From contig MCFG01000329.1 of NCBI GenBank assembly GCA_002104895.1, positions 1 through 45,000 on the forward strand: a DNA stretch of 45,000 nucleotides, given 5' to 3'. A program made the position numbers and the translations under genes. Of the stretch, positions 10,321 to 25,284 are shown piece after piece. Position 1 is the first letter of the stretch. Each line of letters begins with the position of its first letter. The DNA comes from Anaeromyces robustus (lineage: Eukaryota > Neocallimastigomycota > Neocallimastigomycetes > Neocallimastigales > Neocallimastigaceae). The notes below the pieces were generated by a model. The model saw nothing but the letters and a program-made list of their open reading frames with translations, was not told the origin of the DNA and ran no database searches.

Positions 10321-11445
10321 AATAAAAGAAAAAAAAAAATGTAAAAATATATGAATATACTAAAGAGCTTTGATACCAAAATAATAAACCATGAAATATA
10401 TAATTCAGATACATTATTTATAAAATATCATCTAAAAATAAATATTAATACAGAAAATATTTATTTCAAATAGTAAATTGTGATACTGAAAAATTGTTGA
10501 AAATTTTTTTGAAGTAAGGAATAATTTTTTCGTTATCATAAATAAATTAATTAATTAATAAATAAATAAATTTCTAAAAGATATATATCTTTTTTTTTTT
10601 TTTTTTAAATAATTAATTATGGTTATGTTCCAAAAAATTATTTATTTATTTATTTATTTATTAACATATATACAAATTTATTTATTTATTTATTAATTAT
10701 TTATTTATTAATTATTTATTTATTAATTAATACATTTATTTATATTTATTTATTAATTTAATATAGTAAATTACAACAACAACAACAACAACAACAACAA
10801 AAAATATGTATGCATGTAAATATAAATTATTAAAATTATATTATTTTAATACATTAATTATTATTTGGAATAATTAATGAGCTTTATTAAATTCATAAAT
10901 GATGAAAAACTCTATCTTTAATCCCAATTATATTCTTCATATAATTGTTTATAATAGATGTATTAATTAAATCATATCACCTGTATTGTAGAATATGCTT
11001 TAAAGTAATTTTAAATTAGTGAAATGTACAGTTGAAAATTCTTTTTATAATTTATATATATAAAAAAACAAAAAGATATTTTGGATATTGAATATAATAT
11101 TATTATTAATTATTTTTATTATTATTTAAATAAAAAAGGCTATATCTTTATTTAAATATTGTGTTGATAATAATATAAAAATTGTTGTTAATATTTTATA
11201 TTTATACTAATTATATTGATTAATTCATAAATAAATATAAAAAGTAAAAATAACATTTTTAATCTATTTGTAGTATGTATGTAAATAAATAAATATATTT
11301 AAGTTCTCATTTAGAACCATGGAGTTTTATTATAGTCAAAACAATGTATCAAAATTGTTATTAATAATAAATTATTTATTTTTTTTTTTTTGGTATTTTT
11401 TAATATTAAAATCTACTTTTACTAAAGTATTTGTTATTATAATAT

Positions 11446-11613
<168 letters not shown>

Positions 11614-14177
11614 TATATATATATAATAATAAATGAATAAACAAATATATAAAATTAAATAATAAATAATAACTAAATAGTAACCATTTATTTAATATTA
11701 ATATTATTAATATTTTATATTTTTAATATAATAATAAAAATAAAACGGCAGAAAATGAAAAAAGAAAATTTTTTTATCAAGTTTATTTATGAAATTAATT
11801 AAATTCCATATATTAGTATATATTCATATATATAGTAATATTTATAATTTAATAGATTTAATAAATTTTAAATAATTCTTTTTTAATAATAAAAAAGAAT
11901 TTCTTAATATATAAAGATGCATAATATAGAATTAGAATTGAAATAAATAAATAATATATAATAAATAATATAAAATAATATATAATAATATATAATAATA
12001 TATTTTGATTATTATTTAATTTTCATTTATTTTAATTTTTTAATTTATCAAAATTAATAAATAGTAAAAGCTTTTTTTTTTTAATATTATAAAATAATTA
12101 AAGAAAACGGTTTAAAAAAAAAAAAGAATAATTAATTATTTAATTAATTATTTATTCATTCATTCATTTAATTATTTCTCTATTTTTAATTACTATAATT
12201 AGTAATTTTGTTTTTTTAATATAATTGTTATTTATTGTTCAAATAATAAAATTGCTATATATAGAATTGTTATCATTTCAAATAATTATAAATTATAAAT
12301 TATAAATTAATATATTTTAATGTAATGTAATTAGAAAAAAAGAAAGTAAAAAAAGAAGACATAAAAAATGCTTATAAAAAAAAAAATAAAAATATAAAAA
12401 TGTATAAATTAAAAAAAAACAAAAAATTAAATAATAACTTGGCTGGTAAAAGTAAATTATAAAATGAAACAAAAAAAAGATTAAAAAAAAAAGAAATTAA
12501 GATAAAATAACTTCAAAAAAAAAAAGTTTAATTTAAACAAAAAAGAGAAACTTTTATAGCCTTTATTTTTATTTTTTTTTGTTTAAATTAAACTTTTTTT
12601 TTTGATTTTAAAAAATTAATAAGATGTAACATTTATGGAAATGTCATTTTTTTTTAAAAGTTACAAGTTTTGAATATTTACTTTTATTTATTAATAATTT
12701 ATACATACTAATAATTTGAATGATAAAACATTGATCTTGGTATAAATAATATAATAAAGTAAAATAAAGTAAAGTGTATTTTAAATGTTATATATATATT
12801 ATATATATAAATATGAGTTGTAAATATATTTATTAAAAAAAAAGATATATGTATCAAGTTACTTTAACTAATTAATTAAAACTATTTTTTTTTTAATTTT
12901 TTTATATCTGTATAAAAAAGAAATTTATATTTTTAAAAAAAAAAAAATATATCTAAAATTCAACTTTAAACTTTCTTTATTTGGTTAATTTTTAATAACT
13001 GTCGAACCAAATTATTAATTAATTAATAATTAAAATATCCAAGTAAAAAAAAAAATGAGTAATAAAATAACCGAATAAATAACCAAATAAATAAATAAAT
13101 AACCAAATAAATAAACAATTGAATTAATAATAAAATAAAATAATATTAAAAAACTAGGATAAATATAAGGATAATAATTAATAATAATAATAATAATTAA
13201 TAATAATAAAATATAAAAAAAAATAATTAATAATAATAATAATAATAATTAATAATAATAAGTAATAGTTTTATTATTATTATTATTTTAATTTTAATTT
13301 TGCATTTATTATATATAAAAAAGGTATTTTTAATGAATAATAAAGTTCTCCTATTTAGATTTATTAAAGATAAGGAAAAATAGAGAAAAAAAAAATACTA
13401 TTTTTATATATACAATTTAAAAGATTATATTAATTAAATAATTAGAGTTTGATTAATCATGTTTTTTTTTTTATTTTAATAAAATAATAAATAATAAATA
13501 ATAAATAATAAATGATAAATGATAATAATATTTCTTAATCTAAAATGTTTTTTTTTATTTTATATTTAAATGTTTCTTTAATGTGTTTTTTTTTTTTTTT
13601 TCTATATATAATTAAATAGTAATAGTAATAATTAAAAAAAATAATAATAATAAAAATTAGAAATTTTAATTTAATTTATTTAAAAATATTTTATAAAATT
13701 ATTTATAAAAAAGGAGAAAAGTTTTTTTTTATTTATTTTAAATATAAAGATAAAAAAATAAAAAAAAAAAAAAGTCAAATAGTTTAATTATAAATATATT
13801 ATATTATATTAAAATCCATGTGTAATCCTATATAATACAATATATTCATAATATAAAGAATTTTTTTTGTTTTAACAGGAAAAAAATTATTTTTTTATTC
13901 CATATAAAATCACTTTAAATTAAATTAAATTATAATATATTAACTATATTTATTAAAATCAATTGAAATATATAATTGTTTAAATGTAGATTTATAATTA
14001 AAAAGTGGCTCTTTAAAACTGATTATAAAAAATAACCAGAATTAAGATATATTAAATATTCTATTAAATTCAATATATAGTAATAAATAAATAGTAATAT
14101 ATTGTTATATATTATAATTAAATACATAAAAAAAAGGTTAAAAGTATTTATTTTTTATTTTATTGCCAATAATTTAG

Positions 14178-14211
14178 TATAAATAAATAAATAAATAAAT
14201 AAATAAATTAA

Positions 14212-14254
<43 letters not shown>

Positions 14255-14257
14255 ATA
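14178..14257. repeat. (AAAT)n microsatellite
   Basis: Tandem AAAT units with one interruption, inside the gene desert. Confidence 0.9.
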
Positions 14258-14663
14258 GGATATAGATAAATTAATAATACATGAAACTTCAAATTATTAT
14301 CATTTTTGATAATAATTGATTATAATTCACTAATAATTATTATTTATTAATAATTAATTAATATTATAAAATAAAGTTGGATGTTTTATAATATTAATAT
14401 AATGTATTTTATTCAAATTACAATTACCATTAATTTATTTGTTTAAAACTTTCTATTATTGTACAACCCTTTTAATATATTTTTTAAACTCTTTTTTTTT
14501 TTTTTTTTTTTTTTTTATAAATAAATTTTTATGAATATTTTTTTCAATATGTTAATATAATTGATTGGTCTATAAAAAACATGCTTATTTAATAATTATA
14601 TTTGTTGAAATATATTAAATTATTGTTATGAATTAAAATTAAATAAATCAATAAATCAATCAA

Positions 14664-14832
<169 letters not shown>

Positions 14833-16266
14833 ATTAAATAATAATAAATAAATAAATATTACAAAATGAATATTTATTTCATTTTTTTTTCATTTTTTTT
14901 GATATTAAATAAAATTTTCATTATTAATTTTTTAAATATAAAAGTTTAATATATAGATTAAAATACTTATTTTAATATATTTTAATTATATAATATTAAT
15001 ATAAATCAATATTTATTTTACCATCATTCATTTCTTTATATAAATAATAATTAGTATGTTTTGACAATTTTCTTCAATTAAATGATAATTTCAAATAATA
15101 ATTTAATAACTTGATAAATTGCTAAGTATACATGTTAAAAAATACTTTAGGATTGCTGTTTTTTTTTATAGATTATTTTTTTTTGTTTTATAAGTTTGTT
15201 CCTTTGATTATTAATACTTTTAACATATAATTTTTTATTTGTTTATTTATATATTTATTTATTTATTTATTTATATATTTATATATTTATTTATTTATAT
15301 ATTTATTTATTTATATATATATTTATTTATTTATTTATTATATTAACATTATTTATATATTATATATAATAATTATTATATATAATAGTTTTGTTTATAT
15401 TTTTTATTTATTTATTTACTATTTGTTTATTATTTATCATCTAATTGTTTATTATTATTTATTAATTATTTATTTATTAATAAAAGTTATTATATTCATT
15501 TATTAATGATTATAAATTTATTTATTTTATAATTTAGTATTCATCCATTTTTTTATTTATTTATAATTTGAATTACGAATAATTCATAATTTTATTTATT
15601 ATATATATAAAAATAACAATCAATTGAAAAATGGTGTAAAATATATTATTTAATAAACATAATATAATTTTAATTTATTAATTTATATAATACAATACAA
15701 TGCATTTAAAATTAAAATATATCGAAATAAATTGGATAATAAATCTTAAATACATTATAAATATATTAATCTATTAAATAAATTAAAAATTGTATTATAA
15801 TATATTATAATTATATGAATTTTTTTTATTAAATATTTAATACTATTTTTAATTAATTTATAATTTATATTATTAACATTTAATTTAAATGATATACTAA
15901 TAATATACAAATTATAAATTTTTTATATATTATAGTAATACAATAAAATTTTAATATTATATGGAAAATAAAATATATATTATTAATATATTATAATAAA
16001 TAATAGATTTATTATATTTAATAAATTTTATTTATTATTATTTATGTATTTCTTATTAGAAGAAAAAAAAATTTTTTTTTTTTTTTTTTTCATATTTGTA
16101 TTTACTTATATATTCCAAATATTATTAATTATTATTATAATATATTATAACAGTATAATCAATAAATTATAAAATAATTAATAATTAATATTAATAATGT
16201 ATATATTATAGCATAATGTAATATATTGATGATTATTAATTTTTAAAAAATTCATTTTTAACTTTT

Positions 16267-16300
<34 letters not shown>

Positions 16301-16443
16301 TTATAAAATTTCTTTTTTTATTCATTAATTTTTTTATATATTAATAATATTTTCCAATTACTTTTATTTTTACTAATATAAAGTTTTTATTTTTATTTTT
16401 ATTTTTGTTTTTATTTTTTTTTTCTTTTTCTTTTTTTCTTAAT

Positions 16444-16550
16444 AATTTACTAATCTATAAATAAATTAAAATTTAATAAAATATATAAAAAAGGGAGTTA
16501 GAATAAATTCCTTTTTTTATATATTATAGAATTATAATAATAATAATAAT
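16444..16550 (+). repeat. Foldback repeat element, copy A
   Basis: From TCTATAA at 16454 to TTATAGA near 16530 the ends are inverted. The centre, ATATATAAAAAAGGGA then a loop GTTAGAATAAA then TTCCTTTTTTTATATAT, folds into a stem of about 16 bp with one G.T pair. A second copy lies at 41258-41370. It differs by only a few substitutions and a TATA insertion over the core, and both copies are followed by AAT repeats. Copy A lies about 0.8 kb before the chitin synthase start. Confidence 0.7.
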
Positions 16551-17342
16551 ATTAATAAATAATTAAAAGTGACAAAAAGGAATTAAAATATTCCAACTAG
16601 TAAATAAAAGAAATTCAATTTTATATAAAAAACAAAAAAACAAAAAAAACAAGATAAACATAATTTTACTATAAATAATAGTAATTCAAAGTAATAACAA
16701 ATAAACACTCATCTGTAAATTTCAAAAAAAAAACATAATTTATTTAAGTCAATGACCTTTATTTAATAATTAATATCAAATTTAATTAATAAAAATAATT
16801 ATAATAAAATAATCTAATATATAACAAATTTATTTATTAATATCTGATACATATAAATACAAATTACATATTTCCATTTACATATATTTCCATTTGTAAA
16901 ATATAGAGTATTATCTATTTATTACTATTACTATTAATTATAATATTTATAATAATAATCTAATAATAATTTATTTATTTTAATATTATAATCTATATAT
17001 CCTGTCATATAAATAATAATATTAACTAAAATCATTTATTTTTATATATTATTGGGAATTAAACTTTTTATTTAAAATAATAAAAAAAAAGATAAAAAAA
17101 TATTATTTAGATATAGATATAATTATCATAATTTATTTTAATAATAGTATTATATAAGAAAAAAAAAAACAACAAATATAATTTAAAATTTTTATATAGG
17201 AATAAATTCAATAAATTCAATAATAATAAATAATAAAAAAAGAAAAGAAATAACCTTTTTTAGGGTTTAAAAATAACAATAAGTGAAAAAAAAAAGAATC
17301 AATCTTATCGTTTTTTAATTAAAATAGAAATAATATATAACA

Positions 17343-20300
17343 ATGGTTCGTGGAAAGAAGCCACAACTTTCTGCTTCTAAGGAAGATATTAGAGAGTTAG
17401 ATCCTTTAACTTCAGAAACAATTGTTAATAATCTTAGAGATAGATATAGTAACAATGCTTTTTATACTCGAATAGGGTCAAATTTAATGGTTGCGGTCAA
17501 TCCCAACCGGCGAACAGATTCAATTTCAGAAGAAACTGAATTAGAATATCTTGAAGATGCAATGGATACTTCTAATGAAAATTCAAAAAAGAAACTTCCA
17601 CCACATGTTTATGAAATTGCTTCAAAAGCTTATCTTCATTTATGTAGAAATGGTGAAGATCAAAGTATTATATTAAGGTAAGAATTTGTATAATAAATAT
17701 TTTTTTTTAGAAAAAAAATAATCTATAATATTGTTTAAAGTATAAATTTTTATAAATAAATTTTTTATTTAGAACTAATGGGTTTTTTTATTATTAAATT
17801 TATAATATAATGGGTTTTTTTATTATTAAATTAATAATATAATGAGTTTTTTATTAATAAATTAATAATATAAAATATATTTTTTAAAAAGTATTACTAA
17901 TAATAGTAATAGAAAATATTAATATAAATACTACTTAATAATAGTAATGATGAGTAAATTTGATAGTTTTAGATATAGTTATAATAATTTTTTTTAATTT
18001 TGTTTTTTTTTTAATAACATAATAAAAAAAAAAAAAAAAAAACAAAATTAAAAAAAAATTATTATAAGTTTTGATAGTTTTAAATATACTTATCTCATAA
18101 ATAATTATTTTTTTTATTTTTATTATTGTTTTTTAATATTTAATATTTTTATTTTTTTTGGTATTAATGAATATTTTTTTATTAATTTTTTAATAATATT
18201 TTTTTATAAAAAAAATAAAATATAGAGGTTTATCTGGTAGTGGTAAATCATTTACAAGAGATATTCTTGTAAAATATTTATGTGATCTTAGTAAGGGTAA
18301 GAAAAAATCAAAAATTAGAATTGGTATAAAAAATACAGCTGTTATACTTAATGCTTTTGGTAATGCTAGAACTATTTTAAATCCAGATGCTTCACGTTAT
18401 GGTAAATATACAGAAATTCAATATGATAGTCATGGAAAAATTATTGGTGCCAAGATTTGTGATTATTTATTAGAAAAGAATAGAATTACTGATATACCAA
18501 GTGGTGAACGTTCATATCATGTATTTTATTATTTATTTGCTGGAGCTTCAGTTGAAGAAAAGAATTATTGGAGATTAGGTGAAGCTACTAATTATTATTA
18601 TATGGGAGATCAACGTTCTATCCAACAAACAGATGAAGGAAAATTCAAAGAATTAACTGATGCTATGAAAACTGTTGGTATTGGTAGAAGTGCACAAAAC
18701 CAAATTTTCCAACTTTTAACTGCTATCTTACAACTTGGTAATTTACAATTTGTTGATGTAGGTGATATGGCAAATGAACCATGTCAAATTAGAAATCCAG
18801 ATTTATTAGAAGTTATTGCTGAAACTCTTGGTATTCATCCAAGAAATCTTGAAACTGTTTTAACTTATAAGACTATGTATATAAAACGTGAACTTTGTTC
18901 TGTTTTCTTAAATGCTGAAACAGCTATTATTCAACGTGATTCTCTTGCTAAATGTCTTTATTCACTTCTTTTCAGATGGATTGTTGAACATATTAATAAT
19001 CGTTTATGTAAAACTGAAGAAGAAACTGCAAACTTCATTGGTATTACTGATTTCCCAGGTTTCCAAAATAAACAAGATAATCAACTTCAAGAATTATTAT
19101 CTCATTATATGAATGAACATACCAACCAATTCATTAATCAACAAATATTTGAAATTCCATTAAGTGATTACAAAACTCAAAATATAAGAGTTCAAGAATA
19201 TCATTACATTCCAAATAATGAAATTATTCAATTATATGAAAAAACTAATGGTATTATTACAGTTTTAGATAGTGAATGTAATCGTACTCGTAAAAACCAA
19301 GACCGTCTTTTAGGAAAGATTAATGCATTAGCTGAAGGTACAACTATCATTGCCCCAGCTAGAAATGGTTTTACTATTCAACATTATGAAGGTGATGTTA
19401 CCTACAATGTTGATGATTTACTTGAATCTAATATGGATAGTATGAATTCTGACTTTGTTTCATTAATTCGTGGTAGTGGAGAAATGCCAGAATCTAATAA
19501 CGAATTCATTAAGAGTATTTTCTCTGATAAGGCTGTAACAACTCAAACTCTTACTAGTACTAGTAATAATATTGTTGATGCCCAACAATCAAAACTTCCT
19601 TCTCGTTCTCCATCTACTAAACGTAAGCAAAGAAAACTTGAAAAGAAGAGACAAAATGAAGTTATTCAAACTGTTGGTAGTCATATCACTATGACTATGA
19701 ATGAATTATTCGAATCACTTTCCGAAACTAATCCATGGTTCATTATGTGCATTAAACCAAATGAAGATTTAAGATCTTACAAATTCAATGCTAACTTTAT
19801 TCAAGAACAAGTTCAAATGTATTCATTTGAAGATATTACAAAGATTCGTCGTGATTATGACTATACTTCCTACTTTACTTTTGAAGAATTTTTAGAAATT
19901 TTTGAACCAATTGTTGAATCCCTTCAACTTCCAAATACAACATCAAGAAATAAATGTATTACATTTGTTAATGTATTTAAATGGGGTCCACAAGATGTCT
20001 TGGTTGGTCAAGATAAACTTTTCGTTTCCGAAGATGCCTGGAGAATTTTGGATAACGAAGTTAGAGCTATTGAAGATGCTATGAAGCCTAATAAAAAGAA
20101 TCGTCTTTCTGGAAATCTTCAAGTTGATTCTAATAGTCAATCCGGCTTAATGGAAGATTTATCAGAAGCTTCTTCATTCCGTGATAATGGTGAATATAGT
20201 GAAGATGAAATTCTTACAGAAGATAATATGTCCAATTTCGGTTCAGACTATCATTTTACAGAACAAGATTCAGGTGCTGTTATTGATGGTCTTAAGAGAG

Positions 20301-23300
20301 AGGGTGAAGATGTTGTTCCTCCTGAGGAAGAAGAAGAAGAAGAAGAAGAAGAAAGTAGTGAAGAGGAAGAAGTACAAAAAACAACTTTAGCTCGTAAGCA
20401 ATGGGTTTGCTTTACTTGGTGTGTTACTTGGTGTTACTGTCCATTCTGTCTTTCATGGTGTGGTAAAATGAAAATTAAGGAAATTCAAATGGCATGGCGT
20501 GAAAAGGTTGCTCTTTGTATTATTATTGGTTTGTTAAGTGCTTCTATTATCTTCTATATTGTTGGTCTTGGTCAAATTATTTGTCCAAAACAAAATACTA
20601 TGACTAGAGAAGAACTTCAAAAGTATGCTAAAAAGAATTATATTGGTTTACATGGTCGTTACTTAGATATTACTGATTTACTTAAAACAACTCATGCTAT
20701 TTTCTATGAAGATGAAAAGAATTATAAAAAATTTGAAGAATATCTTGGTTATGATTTAACATATATGTTCTTCTCACCACTTGATTTATGGGGTATCAAT
20801 TACTGTACTGAAGTTGGTGCTAACCCATCTGATAACAACATGCAATGGGATTATATCTATGGTGATAGATATTCCACTCAACGTCGTAAGGATTTATTAA
20901 AACTTGCTGAAGATGGTAATACTTATCTTCACCGTATTTACAATCCAAGTTCAGATAACAGTGGACCAACCTCTGAACGTAAGGATTATGTACATTACTT
21001 AATTCATAATTACTTTAAAGGTTATCTTGTTACTTCTAGTAAAAATTTAAAACCAACGAATAAAGAAGATAGTCATGTTAGTTATGTTATTATTAAAGAT
21101 AATGTTTATGATATTACTAACTATGGTAGTACTAGTAGTTTCTTGGGTCAATTCTATCAAGAAGTATTAGCTGAACCTAATAAGGATGTTACCGATAAAT
21201 ATCTTGCCTATGAGAAGAAGTATAGAGCAAATCCAAATAGAGAAAATTATTATTCACCTGAAGCATGTCTTAAATGTATGAAGGATATATTTTTCTATGC
21301 TAAAGTTGATCACCGTAATGATCTTCGTTGTCAATTAACAAACTATATTCTTTTAATTGGTTCTGTTATTTTAGTTAGTGTTATTGGTGTTAAATTCTTA
21401 GCTGCACTTCGTTTTGGTGGTAAGAGAGATCCAGAAGAATATGATAAATTTGTTATTTGTCAAGTACCATGTTATACAGAAGATGATGATTCTCTTCGTA
21501 AGACCATTGATTCTCTTTCTACAATGAAATATGATGATAAACGTAAACTTTTATTCATTATTGCTGATGGTATGATTATTGGTAGTGGTAATGACCGTCC
21601 AACACCACGTATTGTATTAGATATTCTTGGTGTTGATGCTAGTGTTGATCCAGAAGCCTTTGCTTTCCATTCTATTGGTGAAGGTCCACTTGAATATAAT
21701 ATGGGTAAGATTTACTCTGGTCTTTATGAATGTAAGGGTAGATCTGTTCCATTCATTGTTGTTGTTAAAGTTGGTAGTCCAAGTGAACGTTCTAGACCAG
21801 GTAATCGTGGTAAGCGTGATTCTCAAATGATTTTAATGCGTTTCCTTTCTAAGGTTCACTTCAATTCTGAAATGTCACCACTTGAATTAGAAATTTATCA
21901 CCAAATGAAGAATGTCATTGGTGTTAATCCAAGTTTCTATGAATACGTATTGATGGTAGATGCTGATACTAGAGTTATGAAGGATTCCTTAAACCGTATG
22001 GTTGCTTGTATGATTCACGATTCAAAGATTATGGGTATTTGTGGTGAAACTCAATTAGAATCTGAAAAGAGAAGTTGGGTAACTATGATTCAAGTTTATG
22101 AATATTTCATTTCTCACCATTTATCAAAGGCTTTCGAATCTTTATTCGGTTCTGTTACTTGTTTACCAGGTTGTTTCTCTATGTATCGTGTTCGTACTCC
22201 AACTCGTCATATTCCATTATTAATTAGTCCAGATATTATTACTGATTATGCTGAAAATAAGGTTGATACACTTCACAAAAAGAATCTTTTATCTCTTGGT
22301 GAAGATCGTTACTTAACTACTTTAATGTTAAAACATTTCCCTAACTTAAAATTAACCTTCACTCCAGATGCTATTTGTAAGACTAATGTACCAGATCGTT
22401 TCAGTGTTCTTTTATCACAACGTCGTCGTTGGATTAACTCTACTGTTCATAATTTAATTGAATTGTTATTCCTTCCTCAACTTTGTGGTTTCCTTTGTTT
22501 CTCTCTTCGTTTTGTCGTTTTCCTTGATTTATTTGCTACCTTAACACAACCAGCTACTATTATTTATTTACTTTATTTGTTCTACGTTGTAATTGCTAGA
22601 GGTGAAAAATTACCAGTTCTTTCATTATTACTTTTGTTAGCTATGTATGGTTTCCAAGTTATTATCTTCTTATTAAAGAAACAATGGCAACATGTAGGTT
22701 GGATGATTATTTATATTTTAGCCTTACCACTCTTTGGTTTCTATATTCCACTTTATTCATTCTGGCACTTTGATGATTTCTCATGGGGTAACACTCGTGT
22801 TGTTATTGATCGTAAGATGCGTAAGAAGGGTAAGAAGGGTAATAATGAAATTTATGATCCAAAGACTATTCCAATGAAGAAATGGGAAGATTATGAACGT
22901 GAACTTTATGAACAACAAGAATCTTCTAAAGATTCTCGTGCTTCTGATTTCAATAATTCTAATGGTGCTCCAGGATCCTATACTTCATCTGTTCCAGGTC
23001 TTCCACCACAATTTGAAAATAATTATGCTGGATCTATACCTAATGGTAGTGTCTATGGTGGAGAAACCTACTTTGGTGGTTCCGTTTATGCTGCCAGTGC
23101 TTATCAACCAGCTGCTCCACAACAATTTAATTCAATGTATCAAAATCAATCTAGTCTTTATCAACCAAATGCTTCTAATATGTATCCAAACACATCTATG
23201 TATAGTAATAATAGAGCTAGTGGTATTATGCCATCTGATGAAGAAATTGTACGTGAAATTCGTCATATATTATCTACAGCTGATTTAATGAATATTACTA

Positions 23301-23407
23301 AGAAACAAGTTCGTGAAAAATTAACTACCTTCTTTAATGTTGATATGTCACCAAAGAAAAGTTATATTAATTCAGTTATTGAATCAATTTTAGAAGGTAA
23401 GATGTAA
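17343..23407 (+). CDS. Chitin synthase with N-terminal myosin-like motor (class V/VII type), two exons, 1838 aa
   Basis: Exons are 17343-17677 and 18226-23407. The intron splits an Arg codon just before the P-loop. The enzyme would polymerise UDP-GlcNAc into chitin at the plasma membrane. Motor-like domain: residues 1 to about 680, with P-loop GLSGSGKS (113-120), switch I-like ASRYGK (167-172) and switch II-like DFPGFQ (387-392). All three differ from the usual myosin forms. An acidic Glu run sits at about 811-828. A first membrane segment (about 872-898) precedes a cytochrome b5-like lumenal region, followed by a second segment (about 1152-1174). The GT2 catalytic region has QVPCYTEDDDS (about 1190), DADTR (1357-1361), EDRYL (1471-1475), QRRRW (1510-1514) and WGNTR (1632-1636), then several C-terminal membrane helices. 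A DEK_C domain fills about 1782-1838. Order and length match fungal motor chitin synthases. The gene is apparently intact. Confidence 0.95.
17777..17872 (+). repeat. 32-bp tandem repeat (three copies) in chitin synthase intron
   Basis: Units starting AATGGG/AATGAG recur at 17777, 17809 and 17841, each followed by a T run and ATTATTAAATT-like sequence. They lie wholly inside the 548-bp intron (17678-18225). Confidence 0.85.
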
Positions 23408-25153
23408 ATGTAAAACAAAAAAAAAGAAAAAAAGTTTGAAGACAAAACTCAATACATTGGATATATAGAATAAATAAATAAAACTATGAAAAGAATAATA
23501 ATAAATAAAATAAATCAGTAAAAAAAAAAAAAAAAAGAAAGAAAAAAACAATTAAAAAAAAAAATCAGTTAAAAAAAAAATCAGTAAAAAAAAAATCAGT
23601 AAAAAAAAAAAAAAGGAAATATCAGTATTATCAGATAACAAAGATCATTTTTTATTTTATTCAAATTATCATTAAAAAAAATTATTATAAATTTAAAATA
23701 ATTTCTTTTTTTTTTTTTTTTTTTTTAATTTATAAGTTTATAAGTCATAATAATTATTTATTAAATTTATTAAAAAAAAGACATATCCTATAATTATAAT
23801 AACATAGATAATTTATATTAGTAAAAAAAAAAAAAAAAAAAAAAGAAAAATAGTTGTCACTACATCACAATAAATAATTAAAAATATTAAATTATTATAT
23901 AATCAATATATAAATAATCATAAAAATATTAAATTTTTTTATATAATTTATAAATATATATATATAAAAAAAAAAAAAAAAAAAAAAAAGAAAGAAAAAA
24001 GAAAAAGAAAAAAAAAATTAGTTTTTTTTATAAGTAATAATAATAATAAAAAAAATAATTTATTTATTCATTAATTTAATTTCATATAATAAATAATAAT
24101 AATAATAATATAATAATAATAAAAAAAAAAAAAGTAATAATTTTATATAATAAAAAAGAATTTTATCCAGGAAAAATTTCTTTTTTAATTATTTTAAAAG
24201 CTTTTTTTTTTTTTTAATTATATATATTATTAATTTTTATTTTATTTTTTTTTTTTAAAATAAATTTCTTTTTCTTCTTTTTTGATCTTTTTTATATTTT
24301 TAAATATTATCTTCTTATTTTTATATATATATATTAACTTTTGTAATAATTATTAATTAAAATAAAAATCTTTATTATTTTTTTTTTTTATATATTATAC
24401 TCATATAATACTATATATTTAAATAAAATTTTATAAACAAAAAAAAAAAAAAAAAAGAGTTTTATGTATTATGATGATGATTGTTGTTTATTTTTTATTT
24501 GGTGTTTAATTTAATAATATTAATAATTTTAATAATATTCTTATATTTTATAAATATAAGTATTAATAACTTTTCTTAAACTAAGAAAGAAAATACCCTT
24601 TTTTTATATTATAAATTACATTTAAATAAAGGATAAAATAAAATACATGTGTGTAATAAGTAAAAATTCTATCTGATTAATTTTTTTTTTTTTTCATAGA
24701 TTTATAAAATTATTACCAAAATAATTATTTTTATACATGTTTCCTATTAAGCCCTTTTTACTTTTTTTTTATTTTATTTTATTTTATTTTTTTTTTTTTC
24801 ATGTACTATAAATCTGGTTATATGTTACACAAACATAATAATATAATTCTAATATATTAGAATACATTGGAATATAATAGAATTTTATAATTTTAATTAA
24901 ATATAATATTACTAATACATGTATACCTAATTTGTATTTTTATATTTTAATTACAAAAAGAAAAAAAAAAGTAAAAAATTTAATTATTAATAATTTTTTT
25001 TTTTTTTAATATAATTAGTAATTAAACTTTTTAAATGTAAAAAGTAAAATAATATTAATAATAAATACGAAAAAAAAAAATTTTTTTTTTCTTTTTTTTT
25101 TTTTTTTTACTTTTTTTTATTTTAAAAACATAAAAAAAAAAAAAAAATTATTA

Positions 25154-25184
<31 letters not shown>

Positions 25185-25241
25185 AAGTAGAAAAATAAAA
25201 AATAGATGGCGAAGCAAAATAAAATATATATTACGATTTAA

Positions 25242-25284
<43 letters not shown>

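Noticed and set aside
10351-10473. 40-codon reading frame starting MNILKSFDTK
   Set aside because: Short and isolated, and its Asn/Ile/Lys-rich composition is what random A+T-rich DNA gives. It could be an ankyrin-gene fragment, but nothing supports that.
24585-24625. Third copy of the foldback element (CCCTTTTTTTATATTATAAATT)-like sequence
   Set aside because: Only the 3' arm is similar and the 5' arm and loop are missing, so chance similarity in A+T-rich DNA is likely.
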